Assembly (NCBI RefSeq): GCF_001889605.1
Contig: NZ_CP018171.1
Coordinates: 2,564,501-2,628,500 of the forward strand
Length of the DNA stretch: 64,000 bases
Reading direction: 5' to 3'
From: Aquibium oceanicum
GTDB lineage: Bacteria > Pseudomonadota > Alphaproteobacteria > Rhizobiales > Rhizobiaceae
The number at the start of each line of letters is the position of its first letter. The first letter of the stretch is position 1. A program made the translations under genes and the position numbers. Below the pieces are notes generated by a model that did no database searches, had not been told where the DNA came from, and saw only the letters and a program-made list of their open reading frames with translations. Below, piece by piece: positions 1-8,402 of this stretch.

Positions 1-1182
1 CACCCGATCTGGCTACCAGCGGTGCGCGCGCCGGGCGCGAGCACCTTTGCCATCCTCTATGCGCTGGAATCCTTCGCGCGCGCCTCGGTTTCGAGCGTCA
101 TCCCGATCCAGATCTACGAGGTGCTGCGCGACAAGCAGGCGGTGTCGCTCGTCTATACCGGGGTAGCTCTGGCCGGAATATCGGTTACGCTGTTCATGCC
201 GTTGCTGATCGCGCGGTTCGCCCGCCGGTGGGTCTACACGGCCGGCGTGGTCGCCCTCGTCCTGGGTGCTCTGCTGTTCCTGACCCAGTCGCTTCCCACC
301 CAGATGCTTGGCATGCTGTGCCGGGTGATGGGCGCCAGCGCGCTCTCGATCACGCTCAACCTCTACATCATGGAGCACATCCGCAAGACGAAGTTCATCG
401 AGGCCGAATCGATGCGTCTCGCCTGGTCGACCTTCGCCTGGACGGGCGGGCCGGCGCTCGGCGTCTTCCTCTACACGCGATACGGCATCGTGGCCGCGCA
501 TGGGGTGGTGATCCTGTTTTCGGTGATCCTGCTTTGCCTGTTCTGGTACTTCAGGCTCGGCGACAATCCCTTGATCCGGCCGGGCAAGATCCGGCCCGCC
601 AATCCGCTCGCCAACATCGGACGCTTCGTCAGCCAGCCGCGTCTGAGGCTGGCATGGCTTATCGCCTTCGGACGCTCCTGCTTCTGGACGACCTTCTTCG
701 TCTACGGCCCGATCCTCATGGTGTCCTCCGGCCAAGGCGAGATGGCCGGCGGGCTGCTCGTCTCGGGCGGAAATGCGCTGCTGTTCTCGGCGCTGATCTG
801 GGGCTGGGCCGGCAAGCGATTCGGCGCGCGCAACACGATGGCCTTTGCCTTTGCCGCGACCGGCACGATGCTGCTTGGAGCGGGCTATGTCGGCGAGGCC
901 GCTCCGGTAACCGCTGCGGTGTTCCTGCTGGCGGCGGCATTCTTCTGCATCGCGCTCGACGCGCTCGGCTCGACCGCCTACATGCGCAGCGTGCATGCCT
1001 GGGAGCGGCCGCAGATGACGGCGGTCTACCGCACCTATCTCGACCTCTCGGAACTCCTCCCGCCGCTGGTTTATTCGGTGGCGCTGGCCTTCTTCGGCCT
1101 CGGTTCCGTCTTCGCCACCCTCGGCATCTTCGTCCTTCTGTGCGGCGTGGTCACCTTCGTCTACCTGCCGCGGCGCATGTGA
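1..1182 (+). CDS. MFS transporter, 5'-truncated by window edge
   Basis: The reading frame is open from base 1 (...PIWLPAVRAPG...), so the true start lies upstream. A GTG at 22 is in frame but has no convincing ribosome site. About 393 residues are visible with roughly eleven hydrophobic helices, the layout of a major facilitator superfamily permease lacking its first residues. A charged loop after the sixth helix (GDNPLIRPGKIRPANP) matches the usual central cytoplasmic loop. The substrate cannot be read from sequence. It ends 3 bases before the convergent stop of the next gene, so no separate terminator fits between them. Confidence 0.85.
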   Translation, partial: HPIWLPAVRAPGASTFAILYALESFARASVSSVIPIQIYEVLRDKQAVSLVYTGVALAGISVTLFMPLLIARFARRWVYTAGVVALVLGALLFLTQSLPTQMLGMLCRVMGASALSITLNLYIMEHIRKTKFIEAESMRLAWSTFAWTGGPALGVFLYTRYGIVAAHGVVILFSVILLCLFWYFRLGDNPLIRPGKIRPANPLANIGRFVSQPRLRLAWLIAFGRSCFWTTFFVYGPILMVSSGQGEMAGGLLVSGGNALLFSALIWGWAGKRFGARNTMAFAFAATGTMLLGAGYVGEAAPVTAAVFLLAAAFFCIALDALGSTAYMRSVHAWERPQMTAVYRTYLDLSELLPPLVYSVALAFFGLGSVFATLGIFVLLCGVVTFVYLPRRM

Positions 1183-1185
1183 GGG

Positions 1186-1509
1186 TCATTTCGGGCAGCC
1201 TCGTTCGCCTTCGACCTGCACGATGCTGCCGACGTTCTGCCTTTCGATGAGCGAGAGCTTCACCTGCGCCTGGTCGGATACCCAGCAGCCGGCGTTGTCG
1301 AAATAGGATTGCGCTCGCTTCGTCCTGAAGCAGTAGCCGTTTTCGGCAAAGATCGAATTGCGCACGTACCACAGGTTCTCGCAGGAAAGTTGCCGCAGGT
1401 TGGCCTTCGTGAACTGGTTCACGTCGGTGCACCCAACTCCTTCATAGCAGCCAGCAGTGGCTCCACCGGTCAGCGCGAGGCCCGTCAGGATGGCGAGAAA
1501 GAGACGCAT
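1186..1509 (-). CDS. Small exported YARHG-domain protein
   Basis: A 107-residue protein. The start is the ATG at 1509, preceded by a GGGAG ribosome site, although the frame stays open further upstream. It has an N-terminal signal peptide (MRLFLAILTGLALTGGATAG) and then a core reading LWYVRNSIFAENGYCF...AQSYFDNAGCW. This fits the YARHG domain, whose members carry the pattern L-R-N-x-I-F-A-R-x-G-Y. Several cysteines suggest an exported disulfide-bonded fold. The function of YARHG proteins is not established. It follows the Rieske oxygenase gene on the same strand with a 32-base gap and may be cotranscribed. Confidence 0.75.
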   Translation of the reverse strand: MRLFLAILTGLALTGGATAGCYEGVGCTDVNQFTKANLRQLSCENLWYVRNSIFAENGYCFRTKRAQSYFDNAGCWVSDQAQVKLSLIERQNVGSIVQVEGERGCPK

Positions 1510-1541
1510 GAAGTTCTCCCGAGTTTGCGGTCTCATAGCGT

Positions 1542-2705
1542 TCAGCGGCTCTGCGCGCGCACCCAGTCGTGAAACCGTGCGATCTCGTATTCCTCCGGCA
1601 TCAGCACGCCGCGTTGGTGGCGATTGGAGGCGAGGCCCCGCTGGTTCACCTCGCAGATGGCCGCATCCTGCCCGAGCACCAGGCGGCCGAAGGATACGAT
1701 GTTGTCCAGTTCCTCGGCGGTCGGGGGCAGGGTGTCGGGCGTGAAGAACCATTCCGCCGTCAGTTCCGTCTGCGTCGGCGACAGAGGCCTCAGGCTGACC
1801 GCGCGGACGTAGTCGACATGGCCGACGACGAAGAGCGAGGGCAGGTGGGTCACGTATGTCTGGCCCGCTGCGCGCTCGCGGTCGCCGAGACCCTGAAAGG
1901 CGCGGCCATGCGCGCTGCCGTCGCTCGACCAGGTTTCCGCGCCGTTTCGCAGCGTGCCGGAGAATTCCGGCGCGGGATCGTCCGCGTGTGCCGCCCAGTC
2001 CGGGTCGTCGTGCCGGTCCATCAGACCGCGTCCGTAGATCGGGACGAGCGCCGAAAGCTCGGGATGGACGCCCGGGCAGTGCAGGCACTCGTTGTAGTTT
2101 TCCCAGAAGATTTTCCAGTTGCAGTTCATCGTCTTGCGGAAGACGTGCGCGCTGGTCATCGTGTCGAGCGGCCAGTCCGCTAGCACCCGCGGATCGACAT
2201 CGAAACTTCCGTCCAGCGAAGCGCCCGGTTCCGCGCCGAGGTTGACGAAGACGAAGCCGCGCCATTCGGCGACGGCCACGCGGTAGAGCGGATGGTCGCC
2301 CTTCTCGAAACCGGCGGGACAGGACTTGGAAGGCACGCGCACCAGATCGCCGTTCAGCGAATAGGACCAGGCGTGATAGGGGCACACGATCAGCCGCGAC
2401 TTCAGCCGCCCGCTGTCCTCCGATTTCAGCGCCGAACCGCGATGCCGGCAGGTGTTGTGAAAGGCGCGCAGGTCTCCGTCCTCGCCGCGCAGCAGGAGGA
2501 TTTCCTGGTCGCCGAGCCGGAACAGCCGGAAATCGCGCGGCTCGGCCAACTCGCTCGACCGGCAGGCGTAGACCCAGTTCCGATACCAGATATCCCTGAG
2601 GTCGCGGTCATATTCCTCGGTGCCGTAATAGGCCCGGCTGTCGAGCGTCGGCCGGCTCTCGGCAAGGCCGTTCCAGGAAGGCTCGGCAGAGGGATGGACG
2701 TTCAT
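1542..2705 (-). CDS. Aromatic ring-hydroxylating / Rieske non-heme iron oxygenase alpha subunit
   Basis: 387 residues from the ATG at 2705, which has GGAGGT five bases upstream. An ATG at 2717 is also possible. The Rieske [2Fe-2S] ligands are C86-x-H88 and C108-x2-H111 (CRHRG and CPYHAW). The mononuclear iron site is the classic NYNECLHCPGVH block with H209 and H214, and a C-terminal Asp in the DAAICE segment is a plausible third ligand. The fold resembles the GbcA/CntA/stachydrine-demethylase branch, which oxidatively N-demethylates quaternary amines, but substrate assignment is inference. No dedicated reductase or ferredoxin is adjacent, so electrons must come from a partner elsewhere. Confidence 0.85.
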   Translation of the reverse strand: MNVHPSAEPSWNGLAESRPTLDSRAYYGTEEYDRDLRDIWYRNWVYACRSSELAEPRDFRLFRLGDQEILLLRGEDGDLRAFHNTCRHRGSALKSEDSGRLKSRLIVCPYHAWSYSLNGDLVRVPSKSCPAGFEKGDHPLYRVAVAEWRGFVFVNLGAEPGASLDGSFDVDPRVLADWPLDTMTSAHVFRKTMNCNWKIFWENYNECLHCPGVHPELSALVPIYGRGLMDRHDDPDWAAHADDPAPEFSGTLRNGAETWSSDGSAHGRAFQGLGDRERAAGQTYVTHLPSLFVVGHVDYVRAVSLRPLSPTQTELTAEWFFTPDTLPPTAEELDNIVSFGRLVLGQDAAICEVNQRGLASNRHQRGVLMPEEYEIARFHDWVRAQSR

Positions 2706-3013
2706 CGAGACCTCCATGGAATTGCTCCCGCGAGTTTACGAAAGCGGAGGCACGGCGTCGATAGCTGCCTTTCAGCAAACGCTTTGCCGAATACCCACCC
2801 GGACGTGTGTCGCCGCCGATGTTTGAATCCGATCCAGAATCAGTCTCCTCGGCGACTCTTGCGCCGGCTGACGAATCAGCGAAGGATGAGGGCTGCCGAA
2901 GGCAGGGACGGTCGGTAGCCGGAGCAGGGCTCGTGAACCGTGGACCGTCTCGCCCGAGCGGGCCGGAAATGTTCGAGGACGGGCAAGCGAAGAGCTGAAG
3001 CCCGGAGCCGAAC
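2706..3013. other. Intergenic region between divergent genes
   Basis: About 308 bases upstream of both the Rieske oxygenase gene (minus) and the exported Cys-rich protein (plus). It must hold their promoters. I see no clear operator palindrome, terminator or small gene in it. The short open frames here have no family features. Confidence 0.4.
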
Positions 3014-3394
3014 ATGCATCAAGGTCGAGAACATCCGCACAGTTGGCGCTTCATGCGCCGCGCGAGCCGCCAGGCAAAGCCCCTCGCGCTTCTTCGAACA
3101 ATGGCCCTTGCCGCGTTTGCCTCGGGTATCTTCGGCGGCGCCCACGCCCATGACGCCCCGTCGGGCTGGAACTATCCCTTCGCCTGTTGCTCGGGGTTCG
3201 ACTGTCGCCCGGTCGAAGCGAGGGTGATCAGCGAAAGGCCGGAAGGCTACGTGATCGCCTCGACCGGAGAAGTGGTCGCCTACAGCGACCGGAGGGTGCG
3301 GAACTCGCCGGACGGCGAGTTCCACTGGTGCTCTGTCGCCGGCAGGAACGACGGCAGGACCATCTGCCTGTTCGTCCCGCCGCGGGCCTTCTGA
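3014..3394 (+). CDS. Exported small cysteine-rich protein (HDAPSGW/CCSG family)
   Basis: A 126-residue protein. The ATG at 3014 has a CGGAGC ribosome site six bases upstream. An ATG at 3053 would give a shorter leader. A long n-region and hydrophobic stretch end at GGAHA, a likely signal-peptidase site, so the mature protein begins HDAPSGWNYP. It then shows CCSGFDCRPV and, near the end, HWCSVAG...CLFVPP. I recognise this as a family widespread in Rhizobiales with no assigned function. The paired cysteines suggest disulfides or a metal or heme site in the periplasm. It is convergent with the FAH hydrolase gene, 6 bases away. Confidence 0.75.
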   Translation: MHQGREHPHSWRFMRRASRQAKPLALLRTMALAAFASGIFGGAHAHDAPSGWNYPFACCSGFDCRPVEARVISERPEGYVIASTGEVVAYSDRRVRNSPDGEFHWCSVAGRNDGRTICLFVPPRAF

Positions 3395-3400
3395 AAACCG

Positions 3401-4243
3401 CTAGCGTCCGACCACCGTCTGACGCTGTTCGCCGAGGCCGTCGATGCCGAGGTGCATGGTGTCGCCGACCTTGAGGAATATCGGCGGCTTCTTGCCGAGG
3501 CCGACGCCGGGCGGGGTGCCCGTGGTGATGACGTCGCCGGGTTCCAGCACCATGAACTCGGAGAGATAGGATATGATCTCTGCGACCGGGAAGATCATCG
3601 TCGAAGTGGTGCCGGTCTGCATGCGCTCGCCGTTCACATCGAGGAACATGGAAAGGTTCTGCGGGTCGGCAACCTCGTCGGCTGTGACCAGCCAGGGGCC
3701 CAGTGGGCCGAAGGTCGGCGCGCTCTTGCCCTTGATCCACTGGCCGCCGCGCTCGGCCTGGTAGGCGCGCTCGGAGACGTCGTTGCAGAGCGCGTACCCG
3801 AACACCTTCGACAGTGCCTCCTCCTCGGTGACGTAGTCGCAGCGTTCGCCGATTACGATGGCGAGTTCGACCTCCCAGTCGAGCTTCTGCGAGCCCTTCG
3901 GCATCAGGATGTCGTCGTTCGGGCCGCACAGGCAACTCGGCGCCTTCGAGAACACGATCGGCTCGTTGGGGATCGCGGCGCCGGTTTCGGCGGCGTGGTC
4001 GGCGTAGTTGAGGCCGATCGCGATGAAGTGCCCGATGCGCTTCACCGGCGAGCCGATGCGCGCGCCTTCCGGCGCCTTCGGGAGCGACGCGGGATCTACC
4101 GCCGAAAGCTTTTCCTTCAGCGCGGGCGACAGCGTCTCGGGCCCATAGTCGTCGATGACGCCCGAGGCATCGCGCAAAACGCCGTCGGCGTCGACCAGTC
4201 CGGGTTTTTCGTTGCCCGGTTCACCAAAACGCACCAGTTTCAC
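3401..4243 (-). CDS. Fumarylacetoacetate hydrolase (FAH) family protein
   Basis: 280 residues from a GTG at 4243. I chose this because a GGGAGG ribosome site lies just upstream and the family typically starts MKL-[VL]-R-[FY]-G. The FAH fold is shown by GLNYADHAAE, the metal-binding DWEVELAIVIG segment and GYALCNDVSERAYQ, then TTGTPPGVG near the C terminus. Members cleave C-C bonds of diketo acids or act as acylpyruvases. Bacterial relatives of this length include 2,4-diketo-3-deoxy-L-fuconate hydrolase and 5-oxopent-3-ene-tricarboxylate decarboxylase. It follows the SDR gene on the same strand with a 47-base gap, suggesting a two-gene catabolic operon. The exact substrate is unknown. Confidence 0.85.
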   Translation of the reverse strand: MKLVRFGEPGNEKPGLVDADGVLRDASGVIDDYGPETLSPALKEKLSAVDPASLPKAPEGARIGSPVKRIGHFIAIGLNYADHAAETGAAIPNEPIVFSKAPSCLCGPNDDILMPKGSQKLDWEVELAIVIGERCDYVTEEEALSKVFGYALCNDVSERAYQAERGGQWIKGKSAPTFGPLGPWLVTADEVADPQNLSMFLDVNGERMQTGTTSTMIFPVAEIISYLSEFMVLEPGDVITTGTPPGVGLGKKPPIFLKVGDTMHLGIDGLGEQRQTVVGR

Positions 4244-4290
4244 TTTTCTGTCCCTCCCGATGAATGCAGCGGATGAAGCGGATCGACGGC

Positions 4291-5070
4291 TCAAAAGGCG
4301 CTGTTGAACAGCCCGCCGTCGAGAACGAGGTTCTGCCCGGTGATGTACCCCGAATTCTGCGAACACAGGAACGCGCAGGCCTGGCCGAACTCCTCGGGCC
4401 GGCCGAGCCGGCCAGCAGGGATTTCGTTCGCCGTGCGCTCGGCCTGTTCGGTCTCGCTGACTCCGGATTTCTCAGCCGCGAAGACGATGGTCTTGCGGAT
4501 GCGGTCGGTATCGAACTTGCCGGGCAGGACGTTGTTGATGGTGACGTTCTTGCCGGCGACCGTGCGCGCCACGCCGGCGAGGAAGGCCGTCAGGCCGGCC
4601 CGCGCGCCGGACGAGAGATCGAGGCCTGGGATCGGCTGGTAGACCGACAGCGAGGTGATGTTGACGATCCGGCCGAAGCCACGCTCGGCCATGCCGTCGA
4701 TGACCGCCTGGATCAGCTCGATCGGGGTAACCATGTTCTGGGCGACGCCTTCCAGCATCGCCGCGCGGTCGAGCTGGCGGAAATCCTTCAGCGGAGGACC
4801 GCCATTGTTGTTGACGAGGATGTCGGGCGCGGGACAGGCGGTGAGCAGCGCCTTCTGGCCTTCCGGCGTCGAAACGTCCGCCGCGACCTCCTCGACCGTC
4901 ACGCCAAACCGCTCGCGGATCTCCGCCGCGGTCCGGGCGAGCACCTCGGTGTTGCGGCCGTTGACCACGACGTCGCATCCGGCCTCCGCGAGCGCCATGG
5001 CGCAGGCGCGTCCGAGCCCCTTGCTCGACGCGCACACGATCGCCCTGCGTCCCCTGATGCCGAGATCCAT
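4291..5070 (-). CDS. SDR-family protein with atypical active site
   Basis: 259 residues. The start is the ATG at 5070, because the ribosome site GGGAGG lies inside the longer frame that begins at 5085. The Rossmann fold is clear: ASSKGLGRACA stands in for the glycine motif, followed by NNNGGPP and NITSLSV. The YxxxK catalytic pair is missing: the expected position reads LSSGARAGLTAF. This matches the BKR-like SDR subgroup known for degenerate cofactor and catalytic motifs. Such proteins accompany sugar-acid and aromatic-acid pathways, but their chemistry is poorly defined. It is the first gene of a likely operon with the FAH hydrolase. Confidence 0.85.
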   Translation of the reverse strand: MDLGIRGRRAIVCASSKGLGRACAMALAEAGCDVVVNGRNTEVLARTAAEIRERFGVTVEEVAADVSTPEGQKALLTACPAPDILVNNNGGPPLKDFRQLDRAAMLEGVAQNMVTPIELIQAVIDGMAERGFGRIVNITSLSVYQPIPGLDLSSGARAGLTAFLAGVARTVAGKNVTINNVLPGKFDTDRIRKTIVFAAEKSGVSETEQAERTANEIPAGRLGRPEEFGQACAFLCSQNSGYITGQNLVLDGGLFNSAF

Positions 5071-5194
5071 CGCCGTTCCTCCCACCCGTTTCCGCGAAAC
5101 GGTCTAGCGGGCGGAGTGGGAATCCACAACCGTCATAAGCCTGTGACATGAATCGTGTCTTGCCTTCCTCCAAGAGAAAGGCCGGGGCGATCCG

Positions 5195-6016
5195 ATGAAA
5201 GACGAGCCGATCCGCAATTTCCGCACGCTCTTCATATCGGACGTGCATCTCGGCTCGAAGCCCGCCAAGGCCGAGTTCCTGATCGATTTCCTGCGCTTTC
5301 ACGAAGCGCAGAAGATATTTCTCGTTGGCGACATCGTCGACGGCTGGCGGCTGCGCCGCTCCTGGCACTGGCCGCAGGCCCACAACGACGTCGTCCAGAA
5401 GCTGCTGCGCAAGGCGCGCAAGGGTGCGGAGATCGTCTACATCGCCGGCAACCACGACGAGTTCCTGCGCGGCTTCCAGGGCGTGCATTTCGGCGGCATC
5501 GTCGTCGCGGATCGCGTGGTGCACGAGACCGCCGACGGGCGGCGCTTTCTCGTGATTCACGGCGACCAGTTCGACAGCGTCGTCCACAACGTGCGCTGGC
5601 TCGCTTATCTGGGCGACAAGGCCTACGACGCCGCGATCGTGGTCAACCGGGCGATCGGTCTATTCCGGCGCGCGTTCGGCATGCCCTATTGGTCGTTCTC
5701 GTCGTGGGCGAAGGTCAAGGTGAAGCGTGCCGTAAACTTCATCGGCTCGTTCCAGAACGTCGTGGCGGAAGAGGCGCGGCGGTCTGGCGTAGACGGCATC
5801 ATCTGCGGCCACATTCACCACGCCACGATCGAGACCATCTCCGGCGTCGAATACATCAACACCGGCGACTGGGTGGAAAGCTGCACGGCGGTGGCCGAGC
5901 GCCTGGACGGCACGTTTGAGATCCTGACCTGGGCGAAGGTCGTCCATGCCGAGCCGGAGCCTGCTTCCGAGCCCGTCCTCGGGCTGGTTCGCGACAGGGC
6001 GGTGGAAGCGGCTTAG
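5195..6016 (+). CDS. LpxH-like metallophosphoesterase (UDP-2,3-diacylglucosamine pyrophosphatase family)
   Basis: 273 residues with the complete calcineurin-type metal site: DVHLG near residue 17, GDIVDGW, GNHDE, HGDQFD and GHIHH. The insertion rich in W/R (WRLRRSWHWP) and the overall order match the LpxH-like COG2908 family, which cleaves UDP-2,3-diacylglucosamine to lipid X in lipid A synthesis. In alphaproteobacteria LpxI usually does that job, so this paralogue may act on another pyrophosphate or phospholipid. The ATG at 5195 follows the GGGGCGATCCG stretch. The downstream MFS gene is on the same strand. Confidence 0.8.
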   Translation: MKDEPIRNFRTLFISDVHLGSKPAKAEFLIDFLRFHEAQKIFLVGDIVDGWRLRRSWHWPQAHNDVVQKLLRKARKGAEIVYIAGNHDEFLRGFQGVHFGGIVVADRVVHETADGRRFLVIHGDQFDSVVHNVRWLAYLGDKAYDAAIVVNRAIGLFRRAFGMPYWSFSSWAKVKVKRAVNFIGSFQNVVAEEARRSGVDGIICGHIHHATIETISGVEYINTGDWVESCTAVAERLDGTFEILTWAKVVHAEPEPASEPVLGLVRDRAVEAA

Positions 6017-6158
6017 CCCGGCCGGGACTGATGGCGGCCTGACGGCCAAGTCCGATCGGACACCGGCGTTTCACGATGCCGGCTTTGGTGGTATCGGGGG
6101 CCTATTGCTCGGGACCCGCATGGCGCGCCTCCCGAAGTCGCCGGAATTCCGCTTTCGC

Positions 6159-7370
6159 ATGTCCCTTCCTCCGCTGACGCCCGAACAATCGGTCAAGCCG
6201 CCGCATTTCGAGGCGCGCATGTCGCTGCTGTTCGCCGCGATCTTCGTGCCGATGGGATTCCACCTTCCGTACTTTCCGCTGTGGTTGGAGGAGCGCGGCT
6301 TCGATGCGGCGCAGGTGGGACTGATCCTGTCGGCGCCCATCTTCGTGCGCCTCATGGCGGTGCCGGCGATCACCGCATTCGCCGACCGCGCGCCCGACCG
6401 TGCCTATGTGCTGATCGCGCTCGCAGCTGCCGCCCTGGTGGCCTCGCTCGGCTATTTCCTGCCGGTAGGTCCGGTATTCGTACTGTCGATCTCGTTGATC
6501 CTCTCTGTCGTGTGGTCGCCGCATTCTCCGCTTGCCGATTCGCTCGCACTTTCGGGCGTGCGCCGCTACGGGTCCGATTATTCCCGCCTGCGCATCTGGG
6601 GCACGGCCTCCTTCCTGGCGGCCAATCTCGCGGGCGGCGCGGTGCTGGCGCGCTTTGACGCCGGCGTCTTCCCGTGGCTCTTCAGCGGCGGTCTCGCCGG
6701 GATCGTCGTGGCCGCGCTCTTCGCGCCCCGGCTGGGTCGTCCGCGGCGGCCGTCGCAACTCCCCACCGATCTGCCGGATGCCCGGCGCGTACTCTCCGAT
6801 CCGTATTTCCTGACCATCGCTTTCGGTTGCGGCTCTGTCATCGCCAGTCACGGCTTCTTCTACGCTTTCGGTTCGATCTACTGGAAATCCCTGGGGATCG
6901 CGTCCGACACCGTCGGGTTCCTGTGGGCGTTGATGGTGCTCGCGGAGATGTTCCTATTTTTCGTCTTCCGCCGGCTCTTTTCGGGGTTCGGCGTGCCTGC
7001 GATCCTCGCCGTCTGCGCCGGTGCCGCGGTGGTCAGATGGGTGGCGATGCCTCTGGTGTGGCCGCTCGGTCTCGGCCTTGCCGGGTTCGGCGTCGTGCAG
7101 GCCCTCCACGCGTTCTCGACCGGCCTGACGATGCTGGGGCTCCAGAAGATGATCGCCGAGACGATACCCGAGGAGCGTACCGGAGCCGCGCAAGGCATTG
7201 CGTTCGCAGCCAACAGCGGCGGCATGGCCGTGGTCACCCTCGCGTCGGGACCGCTCTATGCATATGCCGGCGCCGTCGGCTTCCTGGCGATGGCGGCGCT
7301 CTCGTCGGTCGGGCTTGTCTTGGCTTTGGCCGCTTACCGGCTAACCCCAGAGGGCGGGCGAGGGCGGTGA
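6159..7370 (+). CDS. MFS transporter (MFS_1-like, HcaT-type)
   Basis: 403 residues from the ATG at 6159. ATGs at 6120 and 6220 are alternatives and the ribosome site does not decide. About twelve membrane helices are visible. The first conserved segment, GFHLPYFPLWLEERGF, and the RLRIWGTASF motif before the fifth helix are typical of the MFS_1-like group that includes the 3-phenylpropionate transporter HcaT and maltose/nucleoside-type permeases. Substrate unknown. The last 30 bases overlap the 3' end of the convergent epimerase gene. Confidence 0.85.
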   Translation: MSLPPLTPEQSVKPPHFEARMSLLFAAIFVPMGFHLPYFPLWLEERGFDAAQVGLILSAPIFVRLMAVPAITAFADRAPDRAYVLIALAAAALVASLGYFLPVGPVFVLSISLILSVVWSPHSPLADSLALSGVRRYGSDYSRLRIWGTASFLAANLAGGAVLARFDAGVFPWLFSGGLAGIVVAALFAPRLGRPRRPSQLPTDLPDARRVLSDPYFLTIAFGCGSVIASHGFFYAFGSIYWKSLGIASDTVGFLWALMVLAEMFLFFVFRRLFSGFGVPAILAVCAGAAVVRWVAMPLVWPLGLGLAGFGVVQALHAFSTGLTMLGLQKMIAETIPEERTGAAQGIAFAANSGGMAVVTLASGPLYAYAGAVGFLAMAALSSVGLVLALAAYRLTPEGGRGR

Positions 7371-8324
7371 CACCAGCGAACCGGAATAGGAAAGCGCGGG
7401 CGAGCGGTCGCGCGCGAGAAGCAGCGGCCCGTCGAGATCGACGTAGTCCGCGTCCTGCGCCAGGAGCACGGCAGGCGCCATCGACAGGGACGTGCCGACC
7501 ATGCAGCCCACCATGATACCGAAGCCGGCCTGTCGCGCCCGGTCGCGCAGCTGCATGGCGGCGGTCAGGCCGCCGGTCTTGTCCAGCTTGATGTTGACGA
7601 AATCGTAGAGCCCGGTGAGTTCCGGGATGCTGTCGGCGGTATGCACACTCTCGTCAGCGCAGATCGGCACAGGATGGGGGATGTCGCGCAAAATCGCGTC
7701 CTTTCCGGCCGGGAGCGGCTGCTCGACCAGCGCGATGTGGAACTGCGCGGCGGCCATGAGATTCTCGCGGATATTGTCCTCGGTCCAGCCCTCGTTCGCA
7801 TCCAGGATAATGCGGCTGTTCGGCGCCGCACTTGCGACCGCGTGGATGCGGGCGGCGTCGTTCGCCGCGCCGACCTTGACCTTGAGCAGCGGGCGTTCGG
7901 CTGCCGCGCGGGCTTGGCCCGCCATCTCTTCGGGATCGCCGAGGGAGATCGTGTAGGCAGTGACCACCGGCCGCGGCAGCACCCGGCACACGCGCATGTG
8001 CGCATTGTGGCCCAGGCTTTTTGCTTCCAGGTCCCACAGCGCGCAGTCGACGGCGTTGCGGGCTGCGCCCGGGCGCATGGCCGACAGGAGTTCCTCGCGC
8101 GACAGGCCGCGTTCGATGTCGCCGCGCACCGCCTCGACCGCGTCGAGCACGTTCGCCACCGTCTCGCCGTAGCGCCCGTAGGGAACGCACTCGCCGCGTC
8201 CGGAATGATCGCCCTGGCGGATCGTGCAAATGACGACTTCCGCCTCGGTCTTGGAACCGCGCGAGATTCTAAAGCTTCCCGCTATCGGGAACCGTTCGGT
8301 TTCGAGCTGCAGAGAATTAGTCAT
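7341..8324 (-). CDS. Dipeptide epimerase / N-acetyl-D-Glu racemase-type enolase superfamily enzyme
   Basis: 327 residues from the ATG at 8324, with GGAAGT upstream. The enolase-superfamily catalytic set is complete: LLKVKVG (KxK base), DANEGW, VEQPLP and CADES as the three Mg2+ ligands, and VNIKLDKTGG as the second lysine base. The N terminus ETERFPIAGSFRISRGSKTEAE is like L-Ala-D/L-Glu epimerases and the alphaproteobacterial DgcA group proposed to racemise N-acetyl-D-glutamate. The DUF1611 partner (DgcN) usual for DgcA is not next door, so muropeptide recycling remains an equal option. It is divergent from the lipid-transport operon. Confidence 0.8.
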   Translation of the reverse strand: MTNSLQLETERFPIAGSFRISRGSKTEAEVVICTIRQGDHSGRGECVPYGRYGETVANVLDAVEAVRGDIERGLSREELLSAMRPGAARNAVDCALWDLEAKSLGHNAHMRVCRVLPRPVVTAYTISLGDPEEMAGQARAAAERPLLKVKVGAANDAARIHAVASAAPNSRIILDANEGWTEDNIRENLMAAAQFHIALVEQPLPAGKDAILRDIPHPVPICADESVHTADSIPELTGLYDFVNIKLDKTGGLTAAMQLRDRARQAGFGIMVGCMVGTSLSMAPAVLLAQDADYVDLDGPLLLARDRSPALSYSGSLVSPPSPALWG

Positions 8325-8402
8325 GGTACTTCCGATGCCGGAACTGTTGCGACGCATCCGACAAATCGACACGACCGCATCCAAGGGTTAATAGTCCTTC
8401 CC

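Noticed and set aside
2807-2998. 63-codon plus-strand frame upstream of the exported Cys-rich protein
   Set aside because: Low-information sequence without a ribosome site or conserved features; treated as promoter region.
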